In this document: positions 31,232 through 40,952 of the stretch, in pieces
Numbering within the stretch: position 1 is the first letter of the stretch
Layout: each line of letters opens with the position of its first letter
Assembly (NCBI GenBank): GCA_951812315.1
Contig: CATOSA010000011.1
Coordinates: 1 to 64,000 of the forward strand
From: an uncultured Burkholderiales bacterium
Lineage (GTDB): Bacteria; Pseudomonadota; Gammaproteobacteria; Burkholderiales; Eutrophovitaceae
Direction of reading: 5' to 3'
Length of the DNA: 64,000 nucleotides
Position numbers and translations under genes: made by a program
The notes under the pieces: model-generated
Databases searched by the model: none
What the model was told of the DNA's origin: nothing
The model's input: the letters and a program-made list of their open reading frames with translations, nothing else

Positions 31232-31972
31232 GTGTCGGACAGACTTCGCGGCAAACTCGCGTTCGTTACAGCGGCAGCACAAGGTATAGGCAAGGCGACA
31301 GCACAGGCATTTGTGCGTGAAGGCGCCCGCGTTATCGCGACCGACATCAACGAAGAGGCATTGGCGCAACTCTCGGATATTGAAGGAATCGAAACACGCC
31401 GGCTCGATGTGCTTGATGACGCCGCCGTAGAACAGGTTGCGGGCGATGTCGGGACACCAGACATTCTGTTCAATTGCGCCGGTTTCGTACATCACGGAAC
31501 AATGCTCGAATGTGGCGACAAGGACTGGGCATTCTCGTTCGACCTGAATGTGCGCAGTTGTTACGTTGTGACACGGACATTTCTTCCCGGGATGATCGAA
31601 AAGGGGGGCGGTTCGGTCGTCAACGTCGCATCGGTTGCCGGTTCGATCAAGGGCATCGCGAACCGCTTCGTGTATGGAGCGACCAAGGCCGCGGTAATCG
31701 GCATGACCAAGTCATTGGCAATCGACTACGTCAAGAACGGTATTCGTGCAAATGCAATCTGCCCCGGGACCGTTGATACGCCAAGCCTTGGAGAGCGCAT
31801 CAAGGCCCTCGGAGATGAACAGAAGGCGCGTGCTGATTTCATTGCGCGTCAACCGATGGGACGGCTGGCAACGGCTGAAGAGATTGCTGAAATGGCGGTG
31901 TATCTGGCGTCAGACGAGTCACAGTTTGTTACCGGACAGACCATGATCGTCGACGGCGGCATTACGATTTAG
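31232..31972 (+). CDS. SDR-family dehydrogenase, DHRS6/BDH2-like
   Basis: A GTG start at 31232 is chosen because GAGGGAGAGAG precedes it and residue 1 then matches the family start; an upstream in-frame start at 31085 would add non-conserved residues. The 246-residue protein has the NAD-binding 'TAAAQGIG', 'NCAG', catalytic Ser in 'NVASVAGS' and YxxxK in 'YGATKAA'. It closely resembles animal DHRS6 ('FVHHGTMLECGDKDW', 'PGTVDTPSL'); bacterial relatives oxidise hydroxybutyrate or 2-keto-3-deoxy sugar acids. The FAH-family hydrolase directly downstream favours the sugar-acid route (2-keto-3-deoxy-fuconate/rhamnonate oxidation). It ends in TAG. Confidence 0.88.
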   Translation: MSDRLRGKLAFVTAAAQGIGKATAQAFVREGARVIATDINEEALAQLSDIEGIETRRLDVLDDAAVEQVAGDVGTPDILFNCAGFVHHGTMLECGDKDWAFSFDLNVRSCYVVTRTFLPGMIEKGGGSVVNVASVAGSIKGIANRFVYGATKAAVIGMTKSLAIDYVKNGIRANAICPGTVDTPSLGERIKALGDEQKARADFIARQPMGRLATAEEIAEMAVYLASDESQFVTGQTMIVDGGITI

Positions 31973-32060
31973 CGGCATTACTTCCAGCAACTACTGGAAT
32001 TTTCGCGCCGCCTCGATTGTCCGGTTTGGACATGAATAAATACGACGGAGGGAGATAGAA

Positions 32061-32906
32061 ATGAAACTTGTACGTTACGGTGATGCAGGCAAGGAAAAGC
32101 CCGGACTTATTGACGCTCAAGGCGGGATCCGGGATTTGTCCGGCCTGGTCAGGGATATCGACGGCGGCACAATCGACGATGAAGGGCTTGCAAAACTACG
32201 TGGTGCTGATGTTGACGCACTTCCCAAGGTTTCGGGTAACCCGCGCCTTGGCATTCCCGTCGGTAGTACCCAGAAACTGATCTGCATCGGCCTGAACTAC
32301 TCCGATCATGCCAAGGAGTCGAACATGCCAATCCCGACCGAGCCCGTCGTATTCATGAAGGCGGTGAGCGCGCTCAACGGTCCCAACGATACGGTCAAAC
32401 TTCCGAAGGGTTCGAAGAAGAGTGACTGGGAAGTGGAGCTGGCGATCGTGATCGGCAAGGCGGCACGTAGTGTTTCCGAATCGGACGCGCTTGACTATGT
32501 TGCCGGATATACCATTTGCAACGATGTTTCGGAACGCGAATGGCAACTGGAACATGGCAGCCAGTGGTCCAAGGGCAAAAGTTTCGATACGTTTGCACCG
32601 GTGGGACCTTGCCTTGTGACCAAAGACGAAATTGCGGATCCGCACAATCTCGCAATGTGGCTGGAATTGAACGGCAAGCGCATGCAGACCGGCAACACGA
32701 ATACGATGATATTCGGCGTCCAGAAACTGGTGTCGTACTTGTCCTACTTTGTAACCTTGATGCCGGGCGATATCGTTTCCACCGGCACACCACCGGGAGT
32801 TGGAGCAGGCATGAAGCCGGCGCCGGTTTTTCTGAAGCCGGGCGACACCATGCGCCTGGGCATCGATGGTCTGGGCGAGCAGAAGCAGGTCGTTGACGGC
32901 GGTTGA
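32061..32906 (+). CDS. Fumarylacetoacetate hydrolase-family protein
   Basis: A 281-residue FAH-family enzyme preceded by GGAGGGAGA. Key features are 'CIGLNYSDHAKE', 'EPVVFMKAVSALNGPND', metal-ligand Glu/Asp in 'DWEVELAIVIGKAA' and 'NDVSERE', and 'DIVSTGTPPGVGAG'. The closest subgroup includes ureidoglycolate-lyase-like and 2,4-diketo-3-deoxy-L-fuconate hydrolases. With the SDR 88 bp upstream it could complete a non-phosphorylated deoxy-sugar pathway giving pyruvate and a hydroxyacid; substrate not proven. Confidence 0.88.
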   Translation: MKLVRYGDAGKEKPGLIDAQGGIRDLSGLVRDIDGGTIDDEGLAKLRGADVDALPKVSGNPRLGIPVGSTQKLICIGLNYSDHAKESNMPIPTEPVVFMKAVSALNGPNDTVKLPKGSKKSDWEVELAIVIGKAARSVSESDALDYVAGYTICNDVSEREWQLEHGSQWSKGKSFDTFAPVGPCLVTKDEIADPHNLAMWLELNGKRMQTGNTNTMIFGVQKLVSYLSYFVTLMPGDIVSTGTPPGVGAGMKPAPVFLKPGDTMRLGIDGLGEQKQVVDGG

Positions 32907-33023
32907 CGGATTTGCGCACGCGTTGAACCGATTCTTTCCCGTCCAGGCGCGGTTCGACATCGCGCCGGACGCGGAATCGGGGGGAACCGTATTACAACCT
33001 GGCGACGACGGCGCGATTTTGCG

Positions 33024-33866
33024 ATGACAGCGACAACATTCGAAAGTCATGCCTACGTTTGTCTGATGCAGGCATTCGTGCGCGAGTGGGGAACCCGCTG
33101 CCAGCTTTTCATCCTGTTCGCCGCACTCTTTCTGGTACCGGAAACAACCCGGGCACAGCTCACCCTGGCGGGCGGGATCGAGATGTTCAACTGGGAGGAA
33201 GAAACCGATCCTCCAGTCACGGAATCCGGACCGCTGCTTGCGTTCAGAGTCGCCTACGCGCAACGCGCTGACACTGGATTCCTGATGGGATACCGGGGGA
33301 AGATCTGGACCGGCACCGTCGACTATGACGGATCGACGCTTTTCGGGAATGTGCCGGTCAGCGGTTCGACCGGGTATCTGGGTATCGGCAATGAAGTGCA
33401 GGCGCGATTCCGAAGCCAACTAAAGAGTAACTACAGGCGCGACTTTCTGACTGCGCTTGGACTGGATGTCTGGAGGCGGGAGCTTTCGCCAGTACAAAGG
33501 GAAGATTTCACCGTCATTTACGCACGCGCCGGCTTCGAAATTGATTCCGTGTCGCCGCAAACGTGGTTGTTCGCGCTTGGACTGAACTACCCGCTGTGGA
33601 TTCGCGAGGACGCCCATCTGACCGACATTGGCTTCGACAACAACCCGGAACTCAATCCCGGCGGCAAAATCTCTATCTATGGACATGCCGGCTATCGACT
33701 AAATCGCAAATGGAATCTCGTTGGTTACGTCGACAGCTACCGCTTTGCCAAGTCGCAAGCAGAACCAGTGAATGAAATCGCCAATAGAATCGGGCCGGTT
33801 CTCGTGTTCCAGCCGGCGAGCAACATGCTTGTTGTAGGAATCAGACTCGAACGCGTCTTTCCATGA
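33024..33866 (+). CDS. Putative outer-membrane beta-barrel protein
   Basis: 280 residues. An internal ATG at 33066 gives a better signal peptide ('CQLFILFAALFLVPETTRAQ', cleavage after Ala). The mature part alternates hydrophobic and polar residues, ends in aromatic/hydrophobic 'VVGIRLERVFP' and has glycine/aromatic-rich strands ('GYRGKIWTGTVDYDG', 'ISIYGHAGYRLNRKW'), as expected of a small barrel. I recognise no specific family. Confidence 0.6.
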   Translation: MTATTFESHAYVCLMQAFVREWGTRCQLFILFAALFLVPETTRAQLTLAGGIEMFNWEEETDPPVTESGPLLAFRVAYAQRADTGFLMGYRGKIWTGTVDYDGSTLFGNVPVSGSTGYLGIGNEVQARFRSQLKSNYRRDFLTALGLDVWRRELSPVQREDFTVIYARAGFEIDSVSPQTWLFALGLNYPLWIREDAHLTDIGFDNNPELNPGGKISIYGHAGYRLNRKWNLVGYVDSYRFAKSQAEPVNEIANRIGPVLVFQPASNMLVVGIRLERVFP

Positions 33867-33933
33867 ACACGTCTTTCCATGAACGCGCTTTTCACTGAAC
33901 AAACTGCATAGTGATGGCGCGCCAGAGCGCCTG

Positions 33934-34929
33934 ATGTTGACCGACAACATGACCCGCCAACTTTGCACGGCACCGATGATGGATTGGTCGGACCGCCACT
34001 GCCGCTATTTTTTCCGGCAACTTGCGCCAGGCGCATTGGTGTATACGGAAATGGTGACAACCGGCGCGTTGATCCACGGCGATGTGAAACGACACCTTGC
34101 GTTCGACCCGGCCGAGCATCCCGGTTCGCTGCAGCTCGGCGGCAGCGAACCGGACGAACTGGCCCAGTGCGCAAAGCTTGGCGAATCCTGGGGCTACGAC
34201 GAAATCAATCTGAACTGCGGTTGTCCGTCGGAAAGAGTTCAGCGAGGCTCCTTTGGCGCCTGCCTGATGGCCGAACCACAACTGGTCGCGGATTGCGTTA
34301 AAGCAATGGTCGATGCCGTTGCAATTCCGGTCACGGTAAAGCACCGTCTGGGAATTAACTCTATTGAAGACTATGAATTTGTGCAGCGGTTTGTCGACGT
34401 CCTCAGAAGTGCAGGATGCGAATCGTTCATCGTCCATGCGCGCAACGCAATACTGAAAGGACTGTCGCCCAAAGACAATCGACAGGTACCGCCGCTGAAG
34501 TACGACTACGTTTACCGGTTAAAACAAGATTTCCCCGCTAGTTGCATCATCATTAACGGCGGCATCGAGACAGCTGCCGAGGTCAATGAGCATTTTCTGC
34601 ACGTCGACGGTGTCATGCTCGGTCGTGCTGCTTACCACAATCCGTATTTACTCGCCCGGATCGAAGCGACCCTGAACGCTGCCACGGAGATCGTGTCGCG
34701 AGCAAAAATTACGTTGGCCATGCACGCTTACGCCAGTGGGCAAACGCAACGCGGCACGCCGCTGCGCGCAATTACACGCCATATGCTCGGCCTCTACCAC
34801 GGTCAGCCCAACGCACGCGCGTGGCGCAGGTTACTGTGCGACCCGGCGCGGCTCGCTGACAACAATGCCGACGTAATTCTCGAAGCGTTACAATTCGTCG
34901 ACGGCGAAGCCCTCGAAATCAGCGCGTAA
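33934..34929 (+). CDS. dusA: tRNA-dihydrouridine synthase A
   Basis: A 331-residue DusA reducing U20/U20a in tRNA with FMN and NADPH. Diagnostic segments are 'APMMDWSDRHCRYFFR', 'EINLNCGCPSERVQ' (catalytic Cys), 'VKHRLGI' and 'INGGIETAAEVNEHF'. A second ATG five codons in is equally possible. It lies between an unrelated barrel-like gene and the convergent lipid kinase. Confidence 0.95.
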   Translation: MLTDNMTRQLCTAPMMDWSDRHCRYFFRQLAPGALVYTEMVTTGALIHGDVKRHLAFDPAEHPGSLQLGGSEPDELAQCAKLGESWGYDEINLNCGCPSERVQRGSFGACLMAEPQLVADCVKAMVDAVAIPVTVKHRLGINSIEDYEFVQRFVDVLRSAGCESFIVHARNAILKGLSPKDNRQVPPLKYDYVYRLKQDFPASCIIINGGIETAAEVNEHFLHVDGVMLGRAAYHNPYLLARIEATLNAATEIVSRAKITLAMHAYASGQTQRGTPLRAITRHMLGLYHGQPNARAWRRLLCDPARLADNNADVILEALQFVDGEALEISA

Positions 34930-34950
34930 AAACCGCACAGGCGACACAGC

Positions 34951-35880
34951 TCAGCCCACGTTGCCAGCGGCCGGAATTACCACCTGTATGCCCTGCGGCA
35001 AAACCGAAATCTTGAGCGGCGTAGTTGCCAGCAACTCGCCATCCGCCTCGCTTGCAACGGGTACCGGCGCTGCGACTTCGATGCTCGCGGCGCGCAGACA
35101 GCGCGCTTTCTTGTAGCCCGCGATCCTGCCGTCAAACAATCTGCGGATATTCAGCAGCAATTCCCATTTCGAGATGTTCTCGACAATCACAATGTCGAGC
35201 AAGCCGTCATCGCATTTCGACTCGGGTGCGATCAACATTCCGCCCCCACAGTATTTACCGATTGCGGCGAAGACAACAAATACGTTTGCGGTCGAGGTTT
35301 CCCCATTGGCGGAGATGCTCAGCTCAGGCGATACGTACGATGCAAACCCCGCAGGCAACGCGGCAAGATAGCTGAACGCGCCCCACCGGTTACCTTGCAC
35401 CAACGACACCACGTACGCGTCGAAACCTGCCCCTGCAACATTCAGAAAATGGCGAAGAGCGCGGCCGTTATCCGTGAAATTCTCGACCGCCCCGACATCA
35501 TGCGCCACCGCTGATCCATCGGCGATCAGTCCGGCGGCAACGGCGTAACGGCGTGGGATGCGATGACCGCGAGCCCAGTCATTTCCCCTCCCTACCGGAA
35601 TCGCAGCGAGGACAACATCGCGCGCATCGGCCGCGCCGCTTGCCAGCGCGCCGTTAAGCACTTCATTGAGCGTGCCGTCGCCGCCGATCGCAACAAACTT
35701 TCTGTAACCGCGCGAAGCCGCTTCTTGCGCTAGCGCGAGGCTATGACCTGCGTGCGAACTGACCACAAGTTCGAAATCCACGCCCGCCTCACCCAGTCGC
35801 CGGGCGATATGGTTGCGATCGCGTGCGGCACGACCGCCGGCGGACTTTGGATTGAGAACAGCGAACCAGCGGTCCGTCAT
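34951..35880 (-). CDS. Diacylglycerol/lipid kinase family protein (YegS-like)
   Basis: A 309-residue DAGK-catalytic-domain protein: 'AVLNPKSAGGRA' at the N-terminus, nucleotide loop 'AIGGDGTLNEVLNGAL', 'PVGRGNDWARG' and C-terminal 'VIVENISKWELLLNI'. Members phosphorylate lipids such as diacylglycerol or phosphatidylglycerol. Convergent with dusA, 21 bp apart. Confidence 0.9.
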   Translation of the reverse strand: MTDRWFAVLNPKSAGGRAARDRNHIARRLGEAGVDFELVVSSHAGHSLALAQEAASRGYRKFVAIGGDGTLNEVLNGALASGAADARDVVLAAIPVGRGNDWARGHRIPRRYAVAAGLIADGSAVAHDVGAVENFTDNGRALRHFLNVAGAGFDAYVVSLVQGNRWGAFSYLAALPAGFASYVSPELSISANGETSTANVFVVFAAIGKYCGGGMLIAPESKCDDGLLDIVIVENISKWELLLNIRRLFDGRIAGYKKARCLRAASIEVAAPVPVASEADGELLATTPLKISVLPQGIQVVIPAAGNVG

Positions 35881-36070
35881 ACTAATGTCCTGTACATTCC
35901 AACCCGTTTGTCACAGTCGCCGCGTCACACGGTCTGAGCAATGGGCTATATTCACGTTTCCGGACACGATTTTTGAGAATCGCAGTCAGCAGCGGTTACA
36001 CCTTCATCGCAACGGTAACACCAATGTTTACCGGGGTGGTAAATCACACACAACCACGGGGAGCAGTTAT

Positions 36071-37057
36071 ATGGAATTCGTCAATCTCGGCACGACCGGA
36101 ATCAAGGTATCTCGCATTTGTCTAGGCACCATGACGTATGGATCTCCCAAGTGGCGTGATTGGGTTCTTGATTTCGACGCTTCAATGCCTTTTATTCAAC
36201 GCGCCTGGGAGCTTGGGATCAATTTTTTTGACACTGCTGACATTTACTCCAATGGCGAAAGCGAGGTTGTACTGGGCCGTGCAATCCGCGAACTCGACAT
36301 CCCGCGGGATCGCATTGTAGTCGCGACCAAGGTATTTGGCCCAATGGGCGAGGATCCGAATCAGCGCGGCCTGTCGCGCAAGCACATCATGCACTCCATC
36401 GATGCAAGTCTCGACCGGCTTGGCCTTGATTATGTGGATTTGTACCAGATTCACCGGTTTGACAACGACACACCGATCGAGGAAACGCTGGAAGCACTGA
36501 CTGATGTGGTCGACTCAGGCAAGGCGTTGCATGTCGGCGCCTCGTCGATGTACGCCTGGCAATTTTCGAAAATGTTGCACCTGACCGAACGCAACGGCTA
36601 TGCACGATTTGTCACGATGCAGAACCACTACAACATCATTTACCGGGAAGAAGAACGGGAAATGAATCCGCTGTGCATCGATCAAGGCATCGGTCTCATC
36701 CCGTGGAGTCCGCTGGCACGCGGTTTCGTCGCGGGAAACCGGAAGAAAGACGGCTGGGGAGAATCGAAACGCGCGAAGACGGATGACTTCGCACACGACA
36801 TGTACTACCAGGATTCGGATTTCGCCGTTGTTGATCGCATTACCGAGATCGCGCAGCAACGCGATCTGCCTAATGCACAAGTCGCGCTTGCGTGGCTACT
36901 GCATCAGCCAGGTGTTACCGCGCCAATCGTCGGCGCAAGCAAGATGAACCATCTCGAAGATGCTGTTGCCGCGATCTCCATCAAGCTTTCAGAGGAAGAA
37001 CTCAAGGCACTCGACGAGCACTACACGCCGCACCCGGTATTGGGGAACCTCAGCTGA
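36071..37057 (+). CDS. Aldo/keto reductase, YajO-like
   Basis: The ATG at 36071 follows GGGGAG; an upstream in-frame extension to 35813 has no homology-like sequence. The 328-residue protein has the AKR catalytic tetrad: Asp and Tyr in 'FFDTADIYSNGESE', Lys in 'VVATKVFG', His in 'YQIHRFD'. It also has 'MQNHYNIIYREEEREM' and 'IPWSPLARG', strongly YajO-like. It reduces carbonyl compounds or sugar derivatives with NADPH; given nearby sugar-acid genes, sugar-related metabolism is possible. Confidence 0.9.
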   Translation: MEFVNLGTTGIKVSRICLGTMTYGSPKWRDWVLDFDASMPFIQRAWELGINFFDTADIYSNGESEVVLGRAIRELDIPRDRIVVATKVFGPMGEDPNQRGLSRKHIMHSIDASLDRLGLDYVDLYQIHRFDNDTPIEETLEALTDVVDSGKALHVGASSMYAWQFSKMLHLTERNGYARFVTMQNHYNIIYREEEREMNPLCIDQGIGLIPWSPLARGFVAGNRKKDGWGESKRAKTDDFAHDMYYQDSDFAVVDRITEIAQQRDLPNAQVALAWLLHQPGVTAPIVGASKMNHLEDAVAAISIKLSEEELKALDEHYTPHPVLGNLS

Positions 37058-37202
37058 GCGATTGAACTACCTGGTTTGAACATTTCTGCGCCTGCGCGTC
37101 GCGAGAGCCTGTACGAGCTTTCCCGCGTTGTACACGTCCGCTGATTCACCCCTTTTGGGTTGGCCGGGTCTGGCAAGTTGCTGGATCAGGCGTAAAACCG
37201 AT

Positions 37203-38024
37203 TCAGCTATCCGGCTCGACATCGACGGGCCGTTGCCCGTTCGCAGGATCAGACTCTGACCAGCTCATATGTCGATAGTCGAATCCCTCGTCGAGGGTCG
37301 GCTTGACCACATCAAAATAGGGTGAGATATCAAAATCGCGCGGTGCGAACAGACTATAGTGGCGCGCTTTCCAGATCGTTTTCCGCTTTGCAATTTTTGC
37401 CCCGGTTGCGGCGTCATTTGCGCCAGCATCGGCGATCGGCAGAATGGGGTAACGTATTGACTGATACGCCTGAGCAATCAGCGTGGAACATATTGCGCGC
37501 GTTGGCTCACCGCTGCCAAGTGCAAGCATGCGCCGCCGCCAGCGGGCGGGAACAGGTGGTTCCGGAAGAAGGTAGCGCGCGAGGTCGATCACGTTCTTGA
37601 GATCATATTTGTGACCGAGCCGCGCAACGACGAAGTCAACCACCTGACGCGCGTCCTCGTCGGTCAACCCGATGGGCCGGCAGACACGCGTATGCATGTG
37701 CGCGTAAGCACTCAACGGAACGGCCCAGGTACCTTCGACCAGATCCGCTTCGACCAGCACCTTCGGATCTGACCCTTCGCCCGATACTTCCGGTATGGGC
37801 CCCACGTAGATTGCGGCATGTGACCAGGTCGATTGTGTCAGATATTTGATAGCCGAGGAAATCCGCGTATTGCCCTCTACCAGAAGCACGTCGGCAGGAC
37901 GCAATGAGCGCCGCAATGCATTCAGATCCGTAGTGGCGACAGGTCTGAAATTGCGCACCGGGCTACTCAGGTACCGCGCCAGTGCCTTACCCATTGAAGA
38001 ACAGGCGACATCAAATCCGAACAC
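37203..38024 (-). CDS. YiiX-like permuted NlpC/P60 (papain-like) hydrolase
   Basis: A 273-residue protein resembling YiiX/YebB cysteine amidases: 'LRPADVLLVEGNTRISSAIK', 'WSHAAIYVG' (His), 'VEADLVEGTW' and a C-terminal 'AICSTLIAQAYQSI' supplying Cys. The permuted order of catalytic residues suits the family. No clear signal peptide. Substrate unknown. Confidence 0.8.
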   Translation of the reverse strand: MFGFDVACSSMGKALARYLSSPVRNFRPVATTDLNALRRSLRPADVLLVEGNTRISSAIKYLTQSTWSHAAIYVGPIPEVSGEGSDPKVLVEADLVEGTWAVPLSAYAHMHTRVCRPIGLTDEDARQVVDFVVARLGHKYDLKNVIDLARYLLPEPPVPARWRRRMLALGSGEPTRAICSTLIAQAYQSIRYPILPIADAGANDAATGAKIAKRKTIWKARHYSLFAPRDFDISPYFDVVKPTLDEGFDYRHMSWSESDPANGQRPVDVEPDS

Positions 38025-38252
38025 GGTTCACTCCTCTTGTTGCGTTAACTATCTGCCCGGCTCAGGCGGCCGATAGCGAAACGAAACAACTTTTCAGAAA
38101 AACCTTTGGGCACAGTCACGCGGCGACAGTCGATATTCATTCACTTTCAGTGAAAGTATGCAGGTTAACGTATCTGGCTGGACGAGGTTGCCGCAACTCC
38201 GGCTATTGGCATATTCATCGCTTCGATATCATGACTAATCGAGGGATTAATT

Positions 38253-38492
38253 TTGAGACGAACATTAATATCATTTGCCCTTGTGTTGACGGCGGGATTG
38301 CCGGTTTCGCTGCACGTGCATGCCGGAGACAACGTCTTCAAGGAGATAGGTGAGGACGCATCCAAGTTGCCTGGACGGATGGGAAAAACCGGCAAAGAGG
38401 TTGGCCAGGACCTTGGCAGGTTCGGGAAACAACTTGGCAAGGACTTCTCCAAGGGCGCGAAAGACTTCGGCAAGGTAATCAGAGGCGACTGA
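38253..38492 (+). CDS. Small secreted glycine/lysine-rich protein
   Basis: 79 residues from a TTG start at 38253 with GAGGGATT upstream. The first 24 residues are a signal peptide ('TLISFALVLTAGLPVSLHVHA'). The mature part has repeated 'GKxVGQDLGRFGKQLGKDF'-like units, as in small periplasmic proteins of unknown role. The unusual start codon lowers confidence. Confidence 0.5.
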   Translation: MRRTLISFALVLTAGLPVSLHVHAGDNVFKEIGEDASKLPGRMGKTGKEVGQDLGRFGKQLGKDFSKGAKDFGKVIRGD

Positions 38493-38652
38493 ATAAAATT
38501 CTCCCGGTCATCGGTGACGCCAAGCAGATGATCAGGTGCCCGATGCCACAGCAGATGTTCAATCCGGAAATTATTCTGCCAAGCGCAGTTTCACGCTGGC
38601 CTGCTTCACCTCAATTTGTAATTGCATTGCCATGCCAGGGCTCGTGCCTGTT

Positions 38653-39288
38653 CTATGAAGGCCACTTTGCCTGCAGATCGGCAACCTGATCGGAATCGAG
38701 AACGGTGATCTTGCTGCCGCGCAGAAGCAACACCAGCTTTGCCGTTTCTTCCAGTTCCTCGCTGGCGTAAACCGCCGACTGCAGATTCTTGCCGGCAACG
38801 ATAGGTCCGTGATTGGCGAGCAGAATCGCATGATGTTTGCCCGCAACTTCACGCACTGCATTCGCCAGCGACATATCGCCCGGCGCGTAATACGGCAGCA
38901 ACGCGAGCTTGCCGATTTTCATTACAAAGTAAGCAGTTATTGGCGGAATCGGTTCGTCCGGATCGATGTCCGCGAGTACCGATACCGCCACGCAATGGGT
39001 GGAATGCAAATGAACAATTGCCCCCGCATTCGGCCTCTCCGAGTACATGGACAAATGCAGAAAAGATTCCTTGGTGGGCTTGTCACCGGCCAGCGTTTTG
39101 CCATCTGCGTCGACCAGGGATATACGTGCCGGATCGAGTCGTCCGAGACAGGCATTGGTCGGCGTCATCAACCAGTTGCCATCCTCGGTCCGTGCACTGA
39201 TGTTGCCCGAGCTCCCGACTGTCAGACCTCGGTCAAACATTGATTTGCCGAGAACGCAAATCTCTTCACGAAGTTTCGTATCGTTCAT
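38653..39288 (-). CDS. otnC: Class II aldolase-family protein, OtnC-like 3-oxo-tetronate 4-phosphate decarboxylase
   Basis: The ATG at 39288 (MNDTKLREE) is chosen over an upstream frame because it matches the family start. The 211-residue protein shows 'GLTVGSSGNISAR', 'MTPTNACLGRL', zinc-ligand histidines in 'VHLHSTHCVAVS' and 'LLANHGPIVAG'. OtnC converts the OtnK product into a triose phosphate and CO2. It lies 105 bp downstream of the otnK-like gene on the same strand, which supports the pairing. Confidence 0.85.
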   Translation of the reverse strand: MNDTKLREEICVLGKSMFDRGLTVGSSGNISARTEDGNWLMTPTNACLGRLDPARISLVDADGKTLAGDKPTKESFLHLSMYSERPNAGAIVHLHSTHCVAVSVLADIDPDEPIPPITAYFVMKIGKLALLPYYAPGDMSLANAVREVAGKHHAILLANHGPIVAGKNLQSAVYASEELEETAKLVLLLRGSKITVLDSDQVADLQAKWPS

Positions 39289-39393
39289 CGATATGCATCC
39301 TGCGAGAAAAGAAAGACGTCTGATTGGTGCGGCATTTTCATGACCGCCAATATGCAGTGCCCGCACAACATCCCCTCCGGCGGTGCCAATGAG

Positions 39394-40665
39394 TCATGTA
39401 TTGCCATCCACACTGAACGCCTTGACAAAGAAATCCGGCGTGCCGAAGTTGCCCGATTTCAGCGCCAGCGCGAGATTCGGCTCGCCTATAGAGAATGTCC
39501 ATGGCACGCCAGGATCAATTTCACGGCCGATATTGAGTCCCTCTACCCCCAGTGAACTGACGACTGCACCGGCTGTTTCGCCACCGGCGACAATCAATCG
39601 GCGCACGCCGATGGTAACCAGCTCCTTGGCAACCTTGCCCAGCGTTTCTTCGACGAGCGCACCGGCATGCTCACGGCCAAGCTGTTCCTGCGCCGCCCCG
39701 ACCTGATTGGCATCTGCTGTCGAATAAATCAGGATCGGTTTTTCCCCGAGCCGTGTTCTTGCCCAGTCCAGCGCTTCGCCAGCGACGTCACGGCCTTTCG
39801 CAATGGCGACCGGGTCAACCTGAAAAGCATCGTGATTCTGTCGCATGTAATCTACCTGCCCCTGGGTCGCAAGCGAGCAGCTTCCGGACAGCACTGCGGT
39901 CGATCCGGTGACGGCTGGCAGGGGTTGCATGTCCCCGATTTCCAGCCCTCCGCTACCTGCGAAGTTGGCCGGAAGGCCCATTGCCATTCCGGAACCGCCG
40001 GTAATCAGCTTCAGGTCGGCACAGGCTTCACCCAGTGTAATCAGATGTTCGTCCGTTACCGAATCGAGAATGATGTGGCGAATACCCTGTTTTGACAAAC
40101 GCTCGAAAGCCTCGCGTACCGCCGCAGCACCGCGTTCGATGGTGGCAAACTCAACCAGTCCGGATTTGAATCTGCTCTGGCGCTCAAGAACCCGTACCAG
40201 TGATGAATCAGTCATGGGCGTAAGAGGATGGTTGCGCATGCCCGAATCGGAAAGCAACTCGTCACCGACGAACAAATGTCCCTTGAAGACAGTGCGCTTG
40301 TTGGTTGGAAAAGCCGGGTTGAAAACGGTGAAGTCCGCACCGAGAACGTCAATCATTGCGTCCGCGACCGGCCCGATATTGCCCTTGTCGGTCGAGTCGA
40401 AAGTCGAACAGTACTTGAAGTAGTACTGACGGGCACCCTTCTCGCGCAACCAGTCGAGTGCTGCAAGCGACATCATGACCGCCTCTTCAGCGGCATTGCT
40501 GCGTGACTTGAGCGCAATGACAATTGCATCGCAATCGGGAACCACCAACTCGCGACGGGGAACGCCGAGAAGTTGAACGGTGCGCATTCCCGCCTTCACC
40601 AGTGTACTGGCAAGGTCAGTCGCGCCGGTGAAATCGTCAGCAACGCATCCAAGCAGAAGTGCCAT
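39394..40665 (-). CDS. otnK: Four-carbon acid sugar kinase, OtnK-like 3-oxo-tetronate kinase
   Basis: A 423-residue DUF1537 kinase: 'GCVADDFTGATDLASTLVK' at the N-terminus, 'FKYCSTFDSTDKGNIGP' and, at the nucleotide-binding C-terminal half, 'GGETAGAVVSSLGV'. It phosphorylates 3-oxo-tetronate (or a related acid sugar) at O4 for the OtnC-like aldolase downstream. Length and motifs are complete. Confidence 0.92.
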   Translation of the reverse strand: MALLLGCVADDFTGATDLASTLVKAGMRTVQLLGVPRRELVVPDCDAIVIALKSRSNAAEEAVMMSLAALDWLREKGARQYYFKYCSTFDSTDKGNIGPVADAMIDVLGADFTVFNPAFPTNKRTVFKGHLFVGDELLSDSGMRNHPLTPMTDSSLVRVLERQSRFKSGLVEFATIERGAAAVREAFERLSKQGIRHIILDSVTDEHLITLGEACADLKLITGGSGMAMGLPANFAGSGGLEIGDMQPLPAVTGSTAVLSGSCSLATQGQVDYMRQNHDAFQVDPVAIAKGRDVAGEALDWARTRLGEKPILIYSTADANQVGAAQEQLGREHAGALVEETLGKVAKELVTIGVRRLIVAGGETAGAVVSSLGVEGLNIGREIDPGVPWTFSIGEPNLALALKSGNFGTPDFFVKAFSVDGNT

Positions 40666-40952
40666 GATCAGAACCCTTATCGAACGCCGCCGCGCGGCAT
40701 GCCGGCCAGCGACGGTGATCGCATCAAATTAACGAGACAAAGTTTACCCGGATCCAATCGATCGTCCGAGCCAAACCAATTGTTGCGCACGGACCGCCAC
40801 TTATACTTCATTCGAACGAGGCATGTCGCAACGGCTGCACCTTCGCAGGGGAAAATGTATTCACTTCAGTATTCTTGACGGAATAAGTTCATGGCGACAT
40901 TCTCGTGACCGCGTGTCCAGGGAGGCCACGCGCAGCCGCCACTGCCGTTCAA

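Noticed and set aside
30931..31473. 180-codon minus-strand frame
   Set aside because: Antisense to the start of a clear SDR gene, with composition typical of a shadow frame.
33844..33900. Short triple repeat (acgcgtctttccatga-like) before dusA
   Set aside because: Only three imperfect 16-bp units, with no structure or conservation to support a function.
35813..36070. N-terminal extension of the aldo/keto reductase
   Set aside because: ATG 36071 has a ribosome-binding site and matches the family start; the extension overlaps the divergent lipid kinase start region.
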